From Roseivirga sp. (lineage in GTDB: Bacteria; Bacteroidota; Bacteroidia; Cytophagales; Cyclobacteriaceae), in the NCBI GenBank assembly GCA_021404565.1, contig JAAWWF010000005.1, positions 62,001 through 126,000 of the forward strand: DNA of 64,000 bases, given 5' to 3'. This document shows positions 27,601 to 37,500 of this stretch, one piece after another; position 1 is the first letter of the stretch, and every line of letters starts with the position of its first letter. The position numbers and the translations under genes were made by a program. The notes beneath the pieces are model-generated. The model ran no database searches. It was not told the DNA's origin and saw only the letters and a list, made by a program, of their open reading frames with translations.

Positions 27601-27726
27601 GATGTAGAAAAGGAGTTCAATGAAGTCATGAAGCAGCTATCCGCCTTAGAAAAAAATGTAGCTGATTTCAATACACTCATCAGGGAGAAGCAAGTGCCCT
27701 TTATCGCTCCAAAAAAGAAGAACTGA
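24604..27726 (+). CDS. Secreted beta-propeller protein (VPS10/sortilin, BNR-repeat type)
   Basis: 1040 residues. Signal peptide 1-24 (ending ESQAQ). Residues about 40-720 contain repeated BNR/Asp-box motifs ([78 protein letters not shown]), which form one or two large beta-propellers as in sortilin-type and sialidase-like proteins. No sialidase active-site assignment is possible. The C-terminal 150 residues contain helical or coiled-coil sequence ([20 protein letters not shown] onward). Proteins of this type are common secreted proteins in Bacteroidota; their biochemical role is unsettled. The MarR gene starts one base after this gene ends, so the two are co-transcribed. Confidence 0.85.
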   Translation: MKTLRTILMAVIAMLLVSFESQAQRRNRKAKAPQGLTYDTALYNAMEWRNIGPFRGGRATAVAGVVQDPMTYYMGSTGGGVWKTDDAGKSWKNISDGFFNTGSVGAIAVSESDPNVVYVGMGEAPVRGVMTSHGDGVYKSTDAGQTWENLGLKMTRQISKIAVHPDNPDVVFVGAQGSPYAANEERGIYRSTDGGKNWTKVHYIDANSGISDLSMDMTNPRIIYAAYWDHRRFPWKVQSGGPGSGIWKSSDGGDTWTELTKGLPEGVMGKIGVSVSRADPKRVWAIIEADKGGLYKSDNGGKSWRLVNPDRLLRARSWYYMHIQAHPTEKESVFIMNAPVLQSTDGGKTFVNMRAPHGDNHQIWVNPEQPQYMINANDGGANVSINGGLDWSRQDNQPTAQFYRVNADNQFPYRVYGGQQDNSSVSIASRKNGAGIGWDDFFPVGGCESAYSAFDPDNPRYVYSGCYQGIIDEWNAKTRQTKDVMAYPFQGLGTNPKDVKYRFNWNAPIIASKHDPSVIYHAGNKLLKTTDRGITWEEISPDLTKNDTTHIDWGGGPITNEGAGGEIYHAIYYVAESPHTPDVIYTGADDGLVHVTKDGGANWTNITPPNLEEGMINQIEVSPHDAGTVYLAYNRYKFNDFTPHIFKSTDYGQTWNRMVNGIADEAHIRVVREDPSRKGLLYAGTELGVYISFDGGVMWSKFQRNLPIVPITDLMVHHNDLIVATQGRAFWILDDITPLHQLADAAGSDFFVYEPRAAIRDNAFRTNSPTLGTNPYPGISMFYYIKEDVDTVALTVEITGAQGNSIRTFATDAKENQNKIKKKSGMNRFNWTLTKSNFKGVDGVFVGLGAGGHRVAPGSYTAKITFGDKEVSKSLEVKPDPRWEATASDYAEQQRLLTKLRGLIDDLQGAANDLRSMRSQVKDLKSRVSKDDFEDVHTKADELIKEMNGLEDKMVQPKQKTFQDVINFPNKLEVALLHIYGTIDGEEPPVTNGQKQRVTDVEKEFNEVMKQLSALEKNVADFNTLIREKQVPFIAPKKKN

Positions 27727-27727
27727 T

Positions 27728-28210
27728 TTGAAAAGAAACATTATTGAAGAACTGGGGAGCCTCGCACTGGCGACCCGACTTAAGAGTTTGAGCGAGCGAC
27801 TGGCCAAAGATGTGAGCCTGATTTATAAAGAACTGGCTTTTGATTTTGAACCACGATGGTTTGCCATGATTTATGCCCTGAAAGACAAGGAAACCCTGGC
27901 AGTAACGGAGCTTTCAAGTATGCTCCAGCAGACACATCCTGCCGTAAATCAGGTGGCCAATGTATTGGTGGAAAAAGGACTTCTTGTGGAATCTAAAGAT
28001 GATGCCGATCAGCGAAAGCGCCTGCTTAAGCTTAGCAGGTCTGGCAGTGCCCTGGTGAATAAAATGGAGCATATCTGGGAGAAAATTAAAATAGCCAATG
28101 ACGAGCTCCTGAAGGAGACTGACACTGATTTCCTGGACCGGGTACAAAAACTTGAAAATGCGCTCGAAGAGTCCAGTATGTATGACAGGGTCAAGGAACA
28201 GCTCGGCTAG
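27728..28210 (+). CDS. MarR-type transcriptional regulator
   Basis: 160 residues. The start is a TTG at 27728, one base after the stop of the propeller gene; no better ATG precedes the conserved part. The winged helix-turn-helix is visible as TELSSMLQQTHPAVNQVANVLVEKGLL (about 56-82), followed by the wing with the characteristic D-x-R (DDADQRKRLLKLS, about 86-98). Helices at both ends would form the dimer. MarR proteins bind palindromic DNA and often control a neighbouring gene. A perfect 14-bp palindrome lies just upstream of the next gene (28363-28376) and is the obvious candidate site. Confidence 0.85.
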   Translation: MKRNIIEELGSLALATRLKSLSERLAKDVSLIYKELAFDFEPRWFAMIYALKDKETLAVTELSSMLQQTHPAVNQVANVLVEKGLLVESKDDADQRKRLLKLSRSGSALVNKMEHIWEKIKIANDELLKETDTDFLDRVQKLENALEESSMYDRVKEQLG

Positions 28211-28362
28211 TATCCAAATTGCTACCGGTGTCCGGTTCCCTCTCTTCGGCTGTGCGTTTTCGTTCAGTCAGGCGGAGTCTTATTTGTATGTGAGGATTTT
28301 AAGTGTCTAGTAACAAGTGGTTTACGGACTGTTTTTGTGTTTTGGAATCATTATTGATACTG

Positions 28363-28376
28363 CGTAAGTACTTACG
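28363..28376. promoter_or_regulatory. 14-bp palindrome, candidate MarR operator
   Basis: CGTAAGTACTTACG is a perfect palindrome placed 10 bases before the ATG of the S41 peptidase gene and about 150 bases after the MarR gene. Binding here would block translation start or transcription of the downstream gene. The link to the MarR protein is inferred from position only. Confidence 0.4.
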
Positions 28377-28386
28377 TTAGTTAATT

Positions 28387-29334
28387 ATGAAAAAGCACTT
28401 TATTCCTTTTTTCTTTCTGCTGTTTTTGGCTGCTCCGGTTTTGGCTCAGGAGTCATTTGATAAGAAAGCAATTGTCAATCGACTGGCCGATATAATGAAC
28501 GAAAATTATGTCTTTCCAGAGAAGGGTAAGGCCATGCACGATCTTATCAAGTCCAAACTTGGAAAGGGAGATTATGACGATATTACCTCTGCCGATGCTT
28601 TTGCTGAACAACTGGATGCTGACCTCAAATCGATTATCTACGACAAACACATCAGGGTAAGGTTTAACAAAGAGAGGGTGACTGCTATGCAAAACCGGGC
28701 ACCCGGTGGGGGCAGAACCATGCCTGAAAACTTTGGTTTTAAAGAGGTGAAGATTCTGGAAGATAACATAGGTTATCTGGACCTCAGGGGCTTTATGGAT
28801 ATGCGCGTAGCCCGTAAGGCAGCGAAAGTGGCAATGGATGAATTGATCGAAGCCGATGCCATTATTTTTGACCTCAGGCAAAACGGAGGAGGTTCACCCT
28901 CTATGATCCGCTTTATATCGGCCTACATCTTTGGAGAAGAGCCTGTCCACCTCAATGACTTTTACTGGAGACCCAGTGACAGCTATTCCGAATCATGGAC
29001 CAGGCCTTCGGCTGCATCTGTCCATAAGCCTGATATACCTGTTTATGTTCTGACCAGCGATTATACTTTTTCGGCCGCAGAAGAGTTTACCTATAATCTG
29101 AAAAACCTGGAAAGAGCAACCATCATTGGAGAAACCACAGGAGGTGGGGCACACCCTGGGGGACCTATGGTGATTAATGATTCCTTTTTTGTTAATGTGC
29201 CCCAGGGCAGGGCGATTAACCCGATTACCAAAACCAACTGGGAAGGAACAGGTATCGAACCTCATATCAAGACTACTAAAGAAGAAGCTCTGGAGAAGGC
29301 ACTTGAATTAGCAAGAAAAGCACTTACGAACTAG
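28387..29334 (+). CDS. S41 family peptidase (tail-specific/IRBP type), secreted
   Basis: 315 residues. Signal peptide 1-21 (ending PVLAQ). An N-terminal helical domain (about 25-85, LADIMNENYVFPEKG) is the type found before S41 domains of the retinoid-binding-protein class. The catalytic domain contains the conserved GYLDLRGF (about 133-140), DLRQNGGG (about 162-169) and the nucleophile segment TSDYTFSAAEEF (about 223-234, Ser in TFSAAEE). No PDZ domain is visible, unlike the larger S41 protease at 31971. Periplasmic or surface location. Probably controlled by the palindrome just upstream. Confidence 0.88.
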   Translation: MKKHFIPFFFLLFLAAPVLAQESFDKKAIVNRLADIMNENYVFPEKGKAMHDLIKSKLGKGDYDDITSADAFAEQLDADLKSIIYDKHIRVRFNKERVTAMQNRAPGGGRTMPENFGFKEVKILEDNIGYLDLRGFMDMRVARKAAKVAMDELIEADAIIFDLRQNGGGSPSMIRFISAYIFGEEPVHLNDFYWRPSDSYSESWTRPSAASVHKPDIPVYVLTSDYTFSAAEEFTYNLKNLERATIIGETTGGGAHPGGPMVINDSFFVNVPQGRAINPITKTNWEGTGIEPHIKTTKEEALEKALELARKALTN

Positions 29335-29415
29335 TACTTTTGTCACCGCTTACATAAATAATACCTGGCAATACCTCATTAAGCTTCTACTTTGAATTAA
29401 GTCAATATCACGGTC

Positions 29416-31797
29416 ATGATTAAAAATTACTTCAAAATAGCCTTCAGAAGTCTGCAGAAAAGCAAAGGGACCTCTATTATCAATGTGCTTGGCCTTTCTA
29501 TAGGAATGGCCTGCTGTATCATCATCTTTCTGTTTGTACAGAATGAGCTGTCTTACGATCGCTTTCATAGCAAATCCGATAACATTTTCAGGGTACTCAC
29601 CATTGATGAGGCACTGGGTGTGAGTAGTAGCCTGGTAGGTATCACGCTGCCGGCTTTGGGAGAGGCCATGGAAGATCAATTTCCAGAAGTAGTTAATAAA
29701 GTGCGAATGCTTACACAAGGGAGACAATTAGTCAATTATGAGCAACAGGGCTATTACACTGAGAACTTTGCTTATGCTGAACCTTCCTTGTTCGAGGTTT
29801 TCGACTTTAAACTTATTGATGGAGATACGGAGGCTGCCCTGAGTGCTCCGAACACGGTCGTGTTTACAGAAAGTATGGCAAAACGCACTTTTGGCAATGA
29901 TGACCCCATAGGTAAACGAGTAGATATCGGTAATCAGACCGGCCTTGAAGTAGTAGCTGTGATGCAGGATATCAGCGAAAACAGTCATCTCGATTTTGAT
30001 GTGATCGTCTCCATGCAGCAGGCTGATACTACCTCTAACTTTGCACGTTTTTTGAGCTCCTGGCAGAGCATCAGCATGGTTACCTATGTAGAGCTGGCCA
30101 ATCCTGCCAATGAAGAGCCGGTTAAAGCGAAAATGGAGGAGTTGATTCGGGCCAATGATGTGGGCGATAATTTTAAAGTCACCTTACAACCGCTCAAAGA
30201 TGCGCACCTGAAGTCTAGTGGTATACTTTTTGAAAACTACAATTTAAATAAGACAGATGAGGGCTATGTTTATACCCTCGCAGCAGTTGGTATTTTCGTA
30301 ATTCTCATTGCCTCCTTTAATTTCATGAACCTGTCCACTGCCCGCTCGGCAAATCGCGCGCAAGAGGTAGGAGTAAGAAAAGTATTCGGGGCCATACGGA
30401 AGCAGTTGATTAGTCAGTTTATGATTGAATCGATCATTATCAGTTTTGTTTCCTTTGCATTGGCCATAGGTTTTGTTACGGCAGTTGGCTCTACAGTAAA
30501 CCTGCCCTTTGATGGAAATCTTGCCGTAGTATTTCTTTCTAATCCGGTTTGGCTGGGAGGAGCCATTGGCTTTACCCTGATATTAGGTCTGTTCTCAGGC
30601 AGTTATCCTGCCCTCTTGTTATCCGGCTTCAATCCGATCAGCATTTTAAGAGGTTCTTTCAAAACCAGCTCCAAAGGTGTGCTTCTCAGGAAAAGTCTCG
30701 TGATCTTTCAGTTTACGATCTCTATCGTCATGATCATAGGCACTACCATCGTATACGATCAGCTTCAACTGCTTAGAAATGCCGATAAGGGGTTTGATAC
30801 AGAACAAATAGTGACACTGAATATCGGGGATCCCGGGCTTCAGCAGTCCGTTCCTGTCTTGAAAAACAGACTCGAACAGAACCCGGCTATTACTGCCACA
30901 GCCCGGACGGGAGGAATGCCCGGTCGCACGTTTGGCAGACGAGGGGTTGTTCCGGAGGGCGCCTCAGAAGAAGATACCTGGATTGTAAGTGTTCTCAACT
31001 TTGATGAAAGCTATGTTGAATTGATGGGCATGGAGATTGTGAATGGTCGTATGTTTGATCGTGAAATACAAACTGACCAGCAGCAGGCTATTCTGATCAA
31101 CGAGGCAATGGCCAAGGAGCTGGCCTGGGATGAGCCCGTTGGCAGGAAGATTGGATTCGGTCAGAATGAACGGACGATTATTGGCGTTGTCAAAGACTTT
31201 CACTTTGCCTCTATGAGATTCAAAATCGAGCCCCTTGCGATGTTTTTCAATCCCAATGGTGGAGGAAACCTGGCCATAAAATTTAATGCCGGAAATGTAT
31301 CCGAGACTATGGCCTTTGTTCAGGATGCCTGGAATGAGGTATATCCCAACAGTCCTATTGAGTACCGTTTTTTCGATGAAGAGTTCGGTCAGCAATATGA
31401 GTCTGATGAGCGATTTGGTCGACTGGTATTTAGTTTTACCTGGCTCGCTATCTTTATTGCTTGCTTGGGTCTCTTTGGCCTGTCTGCCTTTACAGCAGAG
31501 CAAAAAACCAAGGAGATTGGAGTGCGCAAAGTACTGGGGGCTTCTATTTCAGGCATTGTGGTATTGCTCTCCAGGCAATTCACAAAACTCATCATCGTTG
31601 CTATGGTGCTGGCAAGCCCACTGGCCTATTTTATGATGGATACCTGGCTCAATGACTTTGCCTATCGTGTGGATATCAATTGGTTCTGGTTTCTCGTTTC
31701 AGCAATAGCGGCTTTGGCAATAGCCCTGCTTACGGTTACTTTCCAGTCGGTAAAGGCAGCTATGATTAATCCCGCTAATTCACTGCGATGTGAGTAG
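29416..31797 (+). CDS. ABC transporter permease, MacB/FtsX type
   Basis: 793 residues with the duplicated MacB periplasmic core plus FtsX domain layout. A first membrane helix at about 20-42 (IINVLGLSIGMACCIIIFLF) is followed by a large periplasmic domain (45-270). Three helices follow around 285-400 (VYTLAAVGIFVILIASFNFM, with the FtsX signature AQEVGVRKVFGAIRKQL at about 315-331). The second half repeats this, with a helix at about 430-450 and the C-terminal signature KTKEIGVRKVLGASISGIV (about 696-714). No ATPase gene stands beside it. Such single-gene permeases are numerous in Bacteroidota and are presumed to pair with an ATPase elsewhere for lipoprotein, peptide or lipid handling. Substrate unknown. 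Confidence 0.88.
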   Translation: MIKNYFKIAFRSLQKSKGTSIINVLGLSIGMACCIIIFLFVQNELSYDRFHSKSDNIFRVLTIDEALGVSSSLVGITLPALGEAMEDQFPEVVNKVRMLTQGRQLVNYEQQGYYTENFAYAEPSLFEVFDFKLIDGDTEAALSAPNTVVFTESMAKRTFGNDDPIGKRVDIGNQTGLEVVAVMQDISENSHLDFDVIVSMQQADTTSNFARFLSSWQSISMVTYVELANPANEEPVKAKMEELIRANDVGDNFKVTLQPLKDAHLKSSGILFENYNLNKTDEGYVYTLAAVGIFVILIASFNFMNLSTARSANRAQEVGVRKVFGAIRKQLISQFMIESIIISFVSFALAIGFVTAVGSTVNLPFDGNLAVVFLSNPVWLGGAIGFTLILGLFSGSYPALLLSGFNPISILRGSFKTSSKGVLLRKSLVIFQFTISIVMIIGTTIVYDQLQLLRNADKGFDTEQIVTLNIGDPGLQQSVPVLKNRLEQNPAITATARTGGMPGRTFGRRGVVPEGASEEDTWIVSVLNFDESYVELMGMEIVNGRMFDREIQTDQQQAILINEAMAKELAWDEPVGRKIGFGQNERTIIGVVKDFHFASMRFKIEPLAMFFNPNGGGNLAIKFNAGNVSETMAFVQDAWNEVYPNSPIEYRFFDEEFGQQYESDERFGRLVFSFTWLAIFIACLGLFGLSAFTAEQKTKEIGVRKVLGASISGIVVLLSRQFTKLIIVAMVLASPLAYFMMDTWLNDFAYRVDINWFWFLVSAIAALAIALLTVTFQSVKAAMINPANSLRCE

Positions 31798-31970
31798 TTA
31801 ACATATTTTAACAAAAAATCAGGGCTCATTTACTAACCTGACCTTAATATGGCGGTATAATTGATGAGTGGTATACAATTAGAACCTTAGGGTCTTCGAA
31901 TTCGTTTGAAAATCATTAGTTTTAAGACTACCCTAAATAGAATAAGTATAGTAGAAAATTGCGAGTTGAT

Positions 31971-34028
31971 ATGCGACAGATGAGAAATGTACTGATGATT
32001 CCCTTTTTGCTGGCCATCAGTGTTGTGCAGGTGTTTGCCGAGAGGGATACTACCGAGTTTTTACAACCCAAATCCGAACACCTTAAAGAGGCCAGGCTGG
32101 TAGTACAGATTCTCGACTATTTCCATTACAGGAATACCGACCTTGAAGATTCGCTGTCGTCAGTAATCTTCGATAACTTTCTGAGCTCACTGGATGCCAA
32201 CAAGAATTACTTTCTGGCTACGGATATCCGGTCATTTCAAAAGTATCGTTTCTCACTCGATGAAGACCTCAAGGCAGGGAACCTGGTGCCGGCATACTAT
32301 ATCTTCAATATCTATAAGAAAAGGGTCGAAGCACGACTGGCTTATGCACTCGAACGTTCTGGAGACAAATTTGATTTTTCGAAGGACGAATTCTATCGGT
32401 TTGACCGTGAAAATGCTGCATACGCCAAGACCAGTGATGAACTGGATGATCTTTGGTACAAGCAGTTGAAACACCAGGCGCTCAACCTGAAGTTGAGTGG
32501 TTCTGAAGATGAAAAAATAGCAGAAGTTCTAAAAGGTCGCTATGAACGCTTCCTTGACAATGTGTCTAAATACAATAGTAATGATGTTTTTGAGATGTTC
32601 ATGAACTCTGTTACGGAGGCCTTTGACCCACATACTAATTACTTTACCCCGCTCAATGCTGAAGATTTCAGACGCGAAAGTAGTAAGTCTATGGAAGGCA
32701 TTGGTGCTACGCTTCAACAAGACAAAGACTATACGAAAATCATAGAGTTAAGACCAGGTGGTCCTGCTTTTCTCAGCGGACAGATTACTAAAGATGACCG
32801 TGTAGTGGGAGTGGCGCAGGGTGCTGAAGGCGAAATGATTGATGTCATCGGCTGGAGATCAGATGAGGTGGCCGGTAAAATCAGGGGTGCCAAGGGTACT
32901 TTGGTGAGGCTGAAAATATTGCCTGCAGGAGCTACTGCCGGAGGAGAAACCAAAGTAGTAAATATCGTCAGAGATAAGATTAAATACGATGAAGCCCGTG
33001 CTCAGAGCAAGGTGATTGAGTATGAGGAGAACGGAGATAAATTTACTCTGGGTGTTATTACAGTACCTGATTTCTATCTGGATGCAGATGGTTTGGATGC
33101 CGGTGATAAAAACTATGTCAGCACCACCAATGATGTTAAGAAACTCATCAAGGAATTCGAGGAGCAGGGTGTAGACGGTGTGATGCTCGATTTAAGAAAT
33201 AATGGTGGTGGAGCACTCTTTGAGGCCATAAACCTTTCCGGACTGTTCTTACCCGGTGGACCGGTAGTTCAGGTTAAATACGCTAATGGCAATATCGAAA
33301 AAGGCAATGATGATGATAAAACCATGTTTTACGATGGCCCGCTCAATGTAATGATCAATCGTTTCTCAGCATCAGCTTCAGAGATTTTTGCCGGAGCCAT
33401 TCAGGATTACAAAAGAGGCGTAGTGGTAGGTGAACAAACCTATGGTAAAGGTACCGTACAAAATGTGAGAGGTCTGAACGATTTCATGCGTGAACCTACC
33501 CAAGACAAATTGGGCCTTCTTAAATACACAATCGCCAAGTTCTATAGAGTTACCGGTAGCAGTACCCAGCATTTGGGAGTAACACCCGATATTCAGTTCC
33601 CATCGGCTTATGGAGGTAGTGAATTTGGAGAGAGTTCTCAACCAAGTGCTTTGCCCTGGGATAAGATTGCTTCTGCGCAGTTTAAACCTCTCAATTTTGT
33701 AGATAACCAGTTGATTTCCATCCTGAACAAGAGGCATGCCGGGAGACTTAAAACTGACCAAAGCCTGTTGGATTATCAATATGATATCAGCGTCTTAAAG
33801 GATGCTCGTAAGCTTCAGGAGGTATCATTGAATTACGATAAGAGAAAGAAGGAGCAGGAAGATCGTGAGCAGCAGAGAGCATCCCGCGTTAAAGTAGGAG
33901 ATTCACTAAGCGAGCTTGAGGCGAGTAAGGTAAAGGACAGATCACTGGATGATCTCAAAGATCCTTACCTGAAGGAGAGCATTATCCTGCTTGCCGAGCA
34001 GATTGCTGCTAAGAAAAAGAGAGGCTGA
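31971..34028 (+). CDS. Carboxy-terminal processing protease, Tsp/Prc type (S41)
   Basis: 685 residues from the ATG at 31971; a TTG at 31959 would only add RVD before it, and an ATG at 31980 is also possible. Signal peptide ends near VFAE. The N-terminal Tsp domain covers about 30-220 (SSLDANKNYFLATDI). A PDZ domain (about 230-320, EGIGATLQQDKDYTKIIELR) and an S41 catalytic domain follow. The nucleophile Ser is in NRFSASASEIFAGA and the general base Lys in QTYGKGTVQN. A C-terminal helical domain completes the Prc layout. Prc-type proteases degrade tagged or misfolded periplasmic proteins and trim lipoproteins and peptidoglycan enzymes. A strong terminator follows, so it is the last gene of its transcript. 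Confidence 0.92.
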   Translation: MRQMRNVLMIPFLLAISVVQVFAERDTTEFLQPKSEHLKEARLVVQILDYFHYRNTDLEDSLSSVIFDNFLSSLDANKNYFLATDIRSFQKYRFSLDEDLKAGNLVPAYYIFNIYKKRVEARLAYALERSGDKFDFSKDEFYRFDRENAAYAKTSDELDDLWYKQLKHQALNLKLSGSEDEKIAEVLKGRYERFLDNVSKYNSNDVFEMFMNSVTEAFDPHTNYFTPLNAEDFRRESSKSMEGIGATLQQDKDYTKIIELRPGGPAFLSGQITKDDRVVGVAQGAEGEMIDVIGWRSDEVAGKIRGAKGTLVRLKILPAGATAGGETKVVNIVRDKIKYDEARAQSKVIEYEENGDKFTLGVITVPDFYLDADGLDAGDKNYVSTTNDVKKLIKEFEEQGVDGVMLDLRNNGGGALFEAINLSGLFLPGGPVVQVKYANGNIEKGNDDDKTMFYDGPLNVMINRFSASASEIFAGAIQDYKRGVVVGEQTYGKGTVQNVRGLNDFMREPTQDKLGLLKYTIAKFYRVTGSSTQHLGVTPDIQFPSAYGGSEFGESSQPSALPWDKIASAQFKPLNFVDNQLISILNKRHAGRLKTDQSLLDYQYDISVLKDARKLQEVSLNYDKRKKEQEDREQQRASRVKVGDSLSELEASKVKDRSLDDLKDPYLKESIILLAEQIAAKKKRG

Positions 34029-34054
34029 TTCCATACTGAGAAGATTATTTATGA

Positions 34055-34087
34055 ACGACACACCTGTCCGGGTGTGTCGTTTTTTTA
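34055..34087 (+). terminator. Intrinsic terminator after the Tsp/Prc gene
   Basis: ACGACACACC and GGTGTGTCGT form a perfect 10-bp stem with a 6-base loop (34055-34080), followed by seven T. It lies 26 bases after the stop codon. Confidence 0.9.
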
Positions 34088-34448
34088 TGTCTCATTTTCA
34101 CCCGACTTTGCCATACCAGAACCCCTGGTTGTCTTCAGCTCACTTTTCCTATTCCTAAACCGGTTCTTACCTAAAGTAGGTGATAAGGCCGTGCTTCAAA
34201 ACTGAAAAACGCTGATTACGGACAAACCTGATTTTTGTTACTGTGAATATCGATTTTTTTGCTACTCATTTTAGAAATTTTCTTTCAGTATTATGTCAAT
34301 GTTAAGAGATGTTAAAATTCATAAGTGGCTAATATCCAATGGAATCGCTGTTTTGTTTCCATATCTGGGTTTTTAGGAGGCGAAAGTTGGGTGTTTTTCG
34401 GGAGTGTTAAAAAAAATGGCGTTTGTTTCGAATGACCATATTTTCTTT
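34088..34448. other. Intergenic stretch upstream of the susC promoter
   Basis: About 360 bases of AT-rich sequence between the terminator and the susC promoter. No ORF with protein-like character, no tRNA and no clear inverted repeat. It may hold binding sites for a regulator of the SusCD operon, but none can be pointed to. Confidence 0.5.
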
Positions 34449-34456
34449 TAGATTTG
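34423..34456 (+). promoter_or_regulatory. Promoter of the susC-susD operon
   Basis: TTG (34423-34425), 23 bases, then TAGATTTG (34449-34456), an exact match to the Bacteroidota -7 consensus TAnnTTTG. The start codon at 34512 gives a leader of about 50 bases, AT-rich and without Shine-Dalgarno sequence, as is usual in this phylum. Confidence 0.55.
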
Positions 34457-34511
34457 ACGGTACAACCGAATTATTGCTTAATAATTTAAACATTTACTAA
34501 AACTACTTACT

Positions 34512-37500
34512 ATGAAGAGAGTATTACTGACGTTACTCATGTCAGTGCTTGTATGTGTATATATACAAGCGCAAACTCGTACTGTCTCCGGTAAGGTAAC
34601 TGACGAAACTGGTCAGCCTTTACCACAAGTGACAGTGCTACTAAAGGGTACCACCACGGGTACTCCGACCGATGCGGATGGTAACTTCCGTCTTTCGGTT
34701 CCGGATACCGGGGGTACTTTGCTATTCAGGTTCTTGGGATATGTTACTCAAGAAATAGAAATTGGTTCTCAGAGCGTTATCAATCTCCAACTTCAGCCAG
34801 AAGTGACTGATGTGGGAGAAGTTGTTGTAACAGCACTGGGTATTACGCGCGAAAAGGCTTCATTAGGCTATGCCGTAACTTCTATCGGCACCAATGATAT
34901 TCAATCACGGCCAGAAGCAGATGTTAGTAGAATTTTGAGAGGTAAAGTACCTGGTGTGGATATCACATCAACCAGTGGATTAGCTGGATCTGGTACTAAC
35001 ATCATTATTCGCGGCTACAGCTCTATTACTGGTAACAACCAGCCACTATTCGTTATTGATGGTGTACCCTTTAACACTGATACAAACAGTGATAGAGGTT
35101 TTGCTGGCGGGGGTGCTACTGCCTCAAGTCGATTTTTGGATTTGGATCCTAACAATATCGCAGACATCAGTATTCTGAAAGGACTGAGTGCTACCGTACT
35201 TTATGGAGAAGCGGGTAGAAATGGTGTGGTTTTAGTAACTACTAAAACAGGCTCTGGTGATACAGGAGGAAGTAAAAAGATGGATATCTCCTTTACTCAA
35301 TCGGTTTTTAACAACCAGGTTGGTGGTGTAGTAGACGATCAGGATCAGTATGGTAATGGATGGCAAAATTTTGCATCAGCGGCCTTCTCTAACTGGGGAG
35401 CACCGTTTGATCAGCCAAACAGAAACGGACTTACTAATGGAACTATTCCTCACCCATATTCAAGAGCTGCATTGAATGATGTATTTCCTGAGTTGATCGG
35501 TGCCCGATACGACTATAGAGCCTATGATAACCTTCAGAACTTTTTCACAAAGGGTACTCAAACTAATACCTCTCTGAATATTAACAGCCGTTTAGGAAAT
35601 GCTAGTTCGGTGAGTATGGCTTATGGTCTTTTATCGGACAATGGTTATATCGATACTAACGATTTTACTAAACACAATGTCAGCCTGGGTTTCAGAACCA
35701 AATTAGAAAATGGTTTATCTGTTAATGCATCTGCCAACTTTATTACTTCTGAGCGTAATACGCCTCCGGCTGCTCCAATTTTCAGTTCTAACCCTGCAGG
35801 GAATACTTCACTCTTCTCAAATGTGTTGTATACTCCAAGATCAGTAGATCTACATGGTTTGGCTTATGAGCGTCCTGATGATAACTCAAGTATTTATTAC
35901 AGGGGCGGAAATGATATTCAGCACCCTCTTTGGACGAAGAATAATGTTAATGACTTCGAAAAAGTGAATCGTTTCTTTGGTAATGCAACCTTTAACTATC
36001 AGATAGCTGATTGGTTGAATGTGAGTTATCGTTTTGGAATTGATACTTACGATCAGCAACAGGATTTTACTCAGAACAAAGGTGGTCGTCAGAACCCGGA
36101 TGGTCTTTTTACTACATCCGACAGATCTAATACAATTACTGATCAGGTGTTAACTTTTTCTGCTAACAAGGATATCAATGCTGATTTGAATATCAATGGT
36201 CTTTTGGGAGTTAACCTGAGAAGAGCGACTAGTTCTCAAAACTTTATCAGAAGTACTCAGCAATTCATTTATGGACTGTTTACTCACAATAACTTTATTA
36301 CCAATGTGGCCTCTTCAGGAATAAGCGAAGTGAATACCAACGGTATTTATGGTCAGGTTTCTTTAGGTTATAGAAGTGCTTTATATCTGAATCTGTCTGC
36401 TCGTAATGACTGGACGTCTACACTGGAGCAGGACAACAGATCTGTATTTTATCCTTCTGTGAGTATGTCAATTTTACCATTCGATCTGGCACAGACTCAG
36501 GTTAATGGTATTGAATATCTGAAAGTAAGGTTAGGTTATGGTACTTCTGCTGGTTACCCAGGTCCTTATCAGACTCGTAACATTCTTTCCACTTCACCTA
36601 ACAGATTTATTGACGGGGGTGGTTCTATTATTAACTCCAACTCTATCAGCACAAGATTCGGTAACCCTAACCTGACACGTGAGTTGCATGAAGAGTTTGA
36701 ATTAGGAATAGAAGCACGTATGCTCAATAATAAAGTGAATCTTGATCTTTCGTTTTACCAGAAAAAGTCGAGTGACCTTATTATTGATTTGGATCTTGAT
36801 CCATCTACAGGTTTTACAAATTCTACTATTAATGCAGCAGAGATTGAGAACAAGGGTCTTGAAGCTCAGGTTTCTGTACGTTTAGTTGAGAAAGCCGATT
36901 GGAATGTGATGTCTACGGTTAATTTCACTACCAATGAAGGTACCGTGAATGCTGTAGCTCCTGGTATCGATCAGGTACTGATCTCAGGGTTTAGTTTCCT
37001 TGGAAACTTTGCAATTCCTGGTCAGCCCTATGGTATCATTCAGGGATCTAAAATCCAAAGAGATGCCGCTTCAGGCTTACCACTGATTTCTTCTTCAGGT
37101 ACATATCAGCAAGCTACCGATATCGGAATTATTGGTGATCCTAATCCTGATTACAACTTGTCATGGATCAATGAGATTGGTTATAAATTTGTGAGCTTAA
37201 GAGTTCAGCTTGACTACGTACATGGTGGTGATATCTGGGGATCAACAGCTTCTACTTTAACTGGTCGTGGTATTGCTGGTGAAACTGGTTTTGACAGGTT
37301 TGTACCCGTGATTACTACAGGTGTAAAGGCTGATGGCAGCCCGAATGATGTTCAGATCACTCCAAACAGACACTATTGGGAACATACAGGTGTATTCTAT
37401 GATGAAAACAGAATCTTTGACGGTACAACTTTACGTTTGAGAGAAATTTCATTGAGTATTACTGCCCCAAGTAGTTGGTTGACTAAGACTCCTTTTGGTG

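Noticed and set aside
30964-31503. 179-codon minus-strand ORF opposite the permease gene
   Set aside because: Antisense shadow; it lacks start signals and family features.
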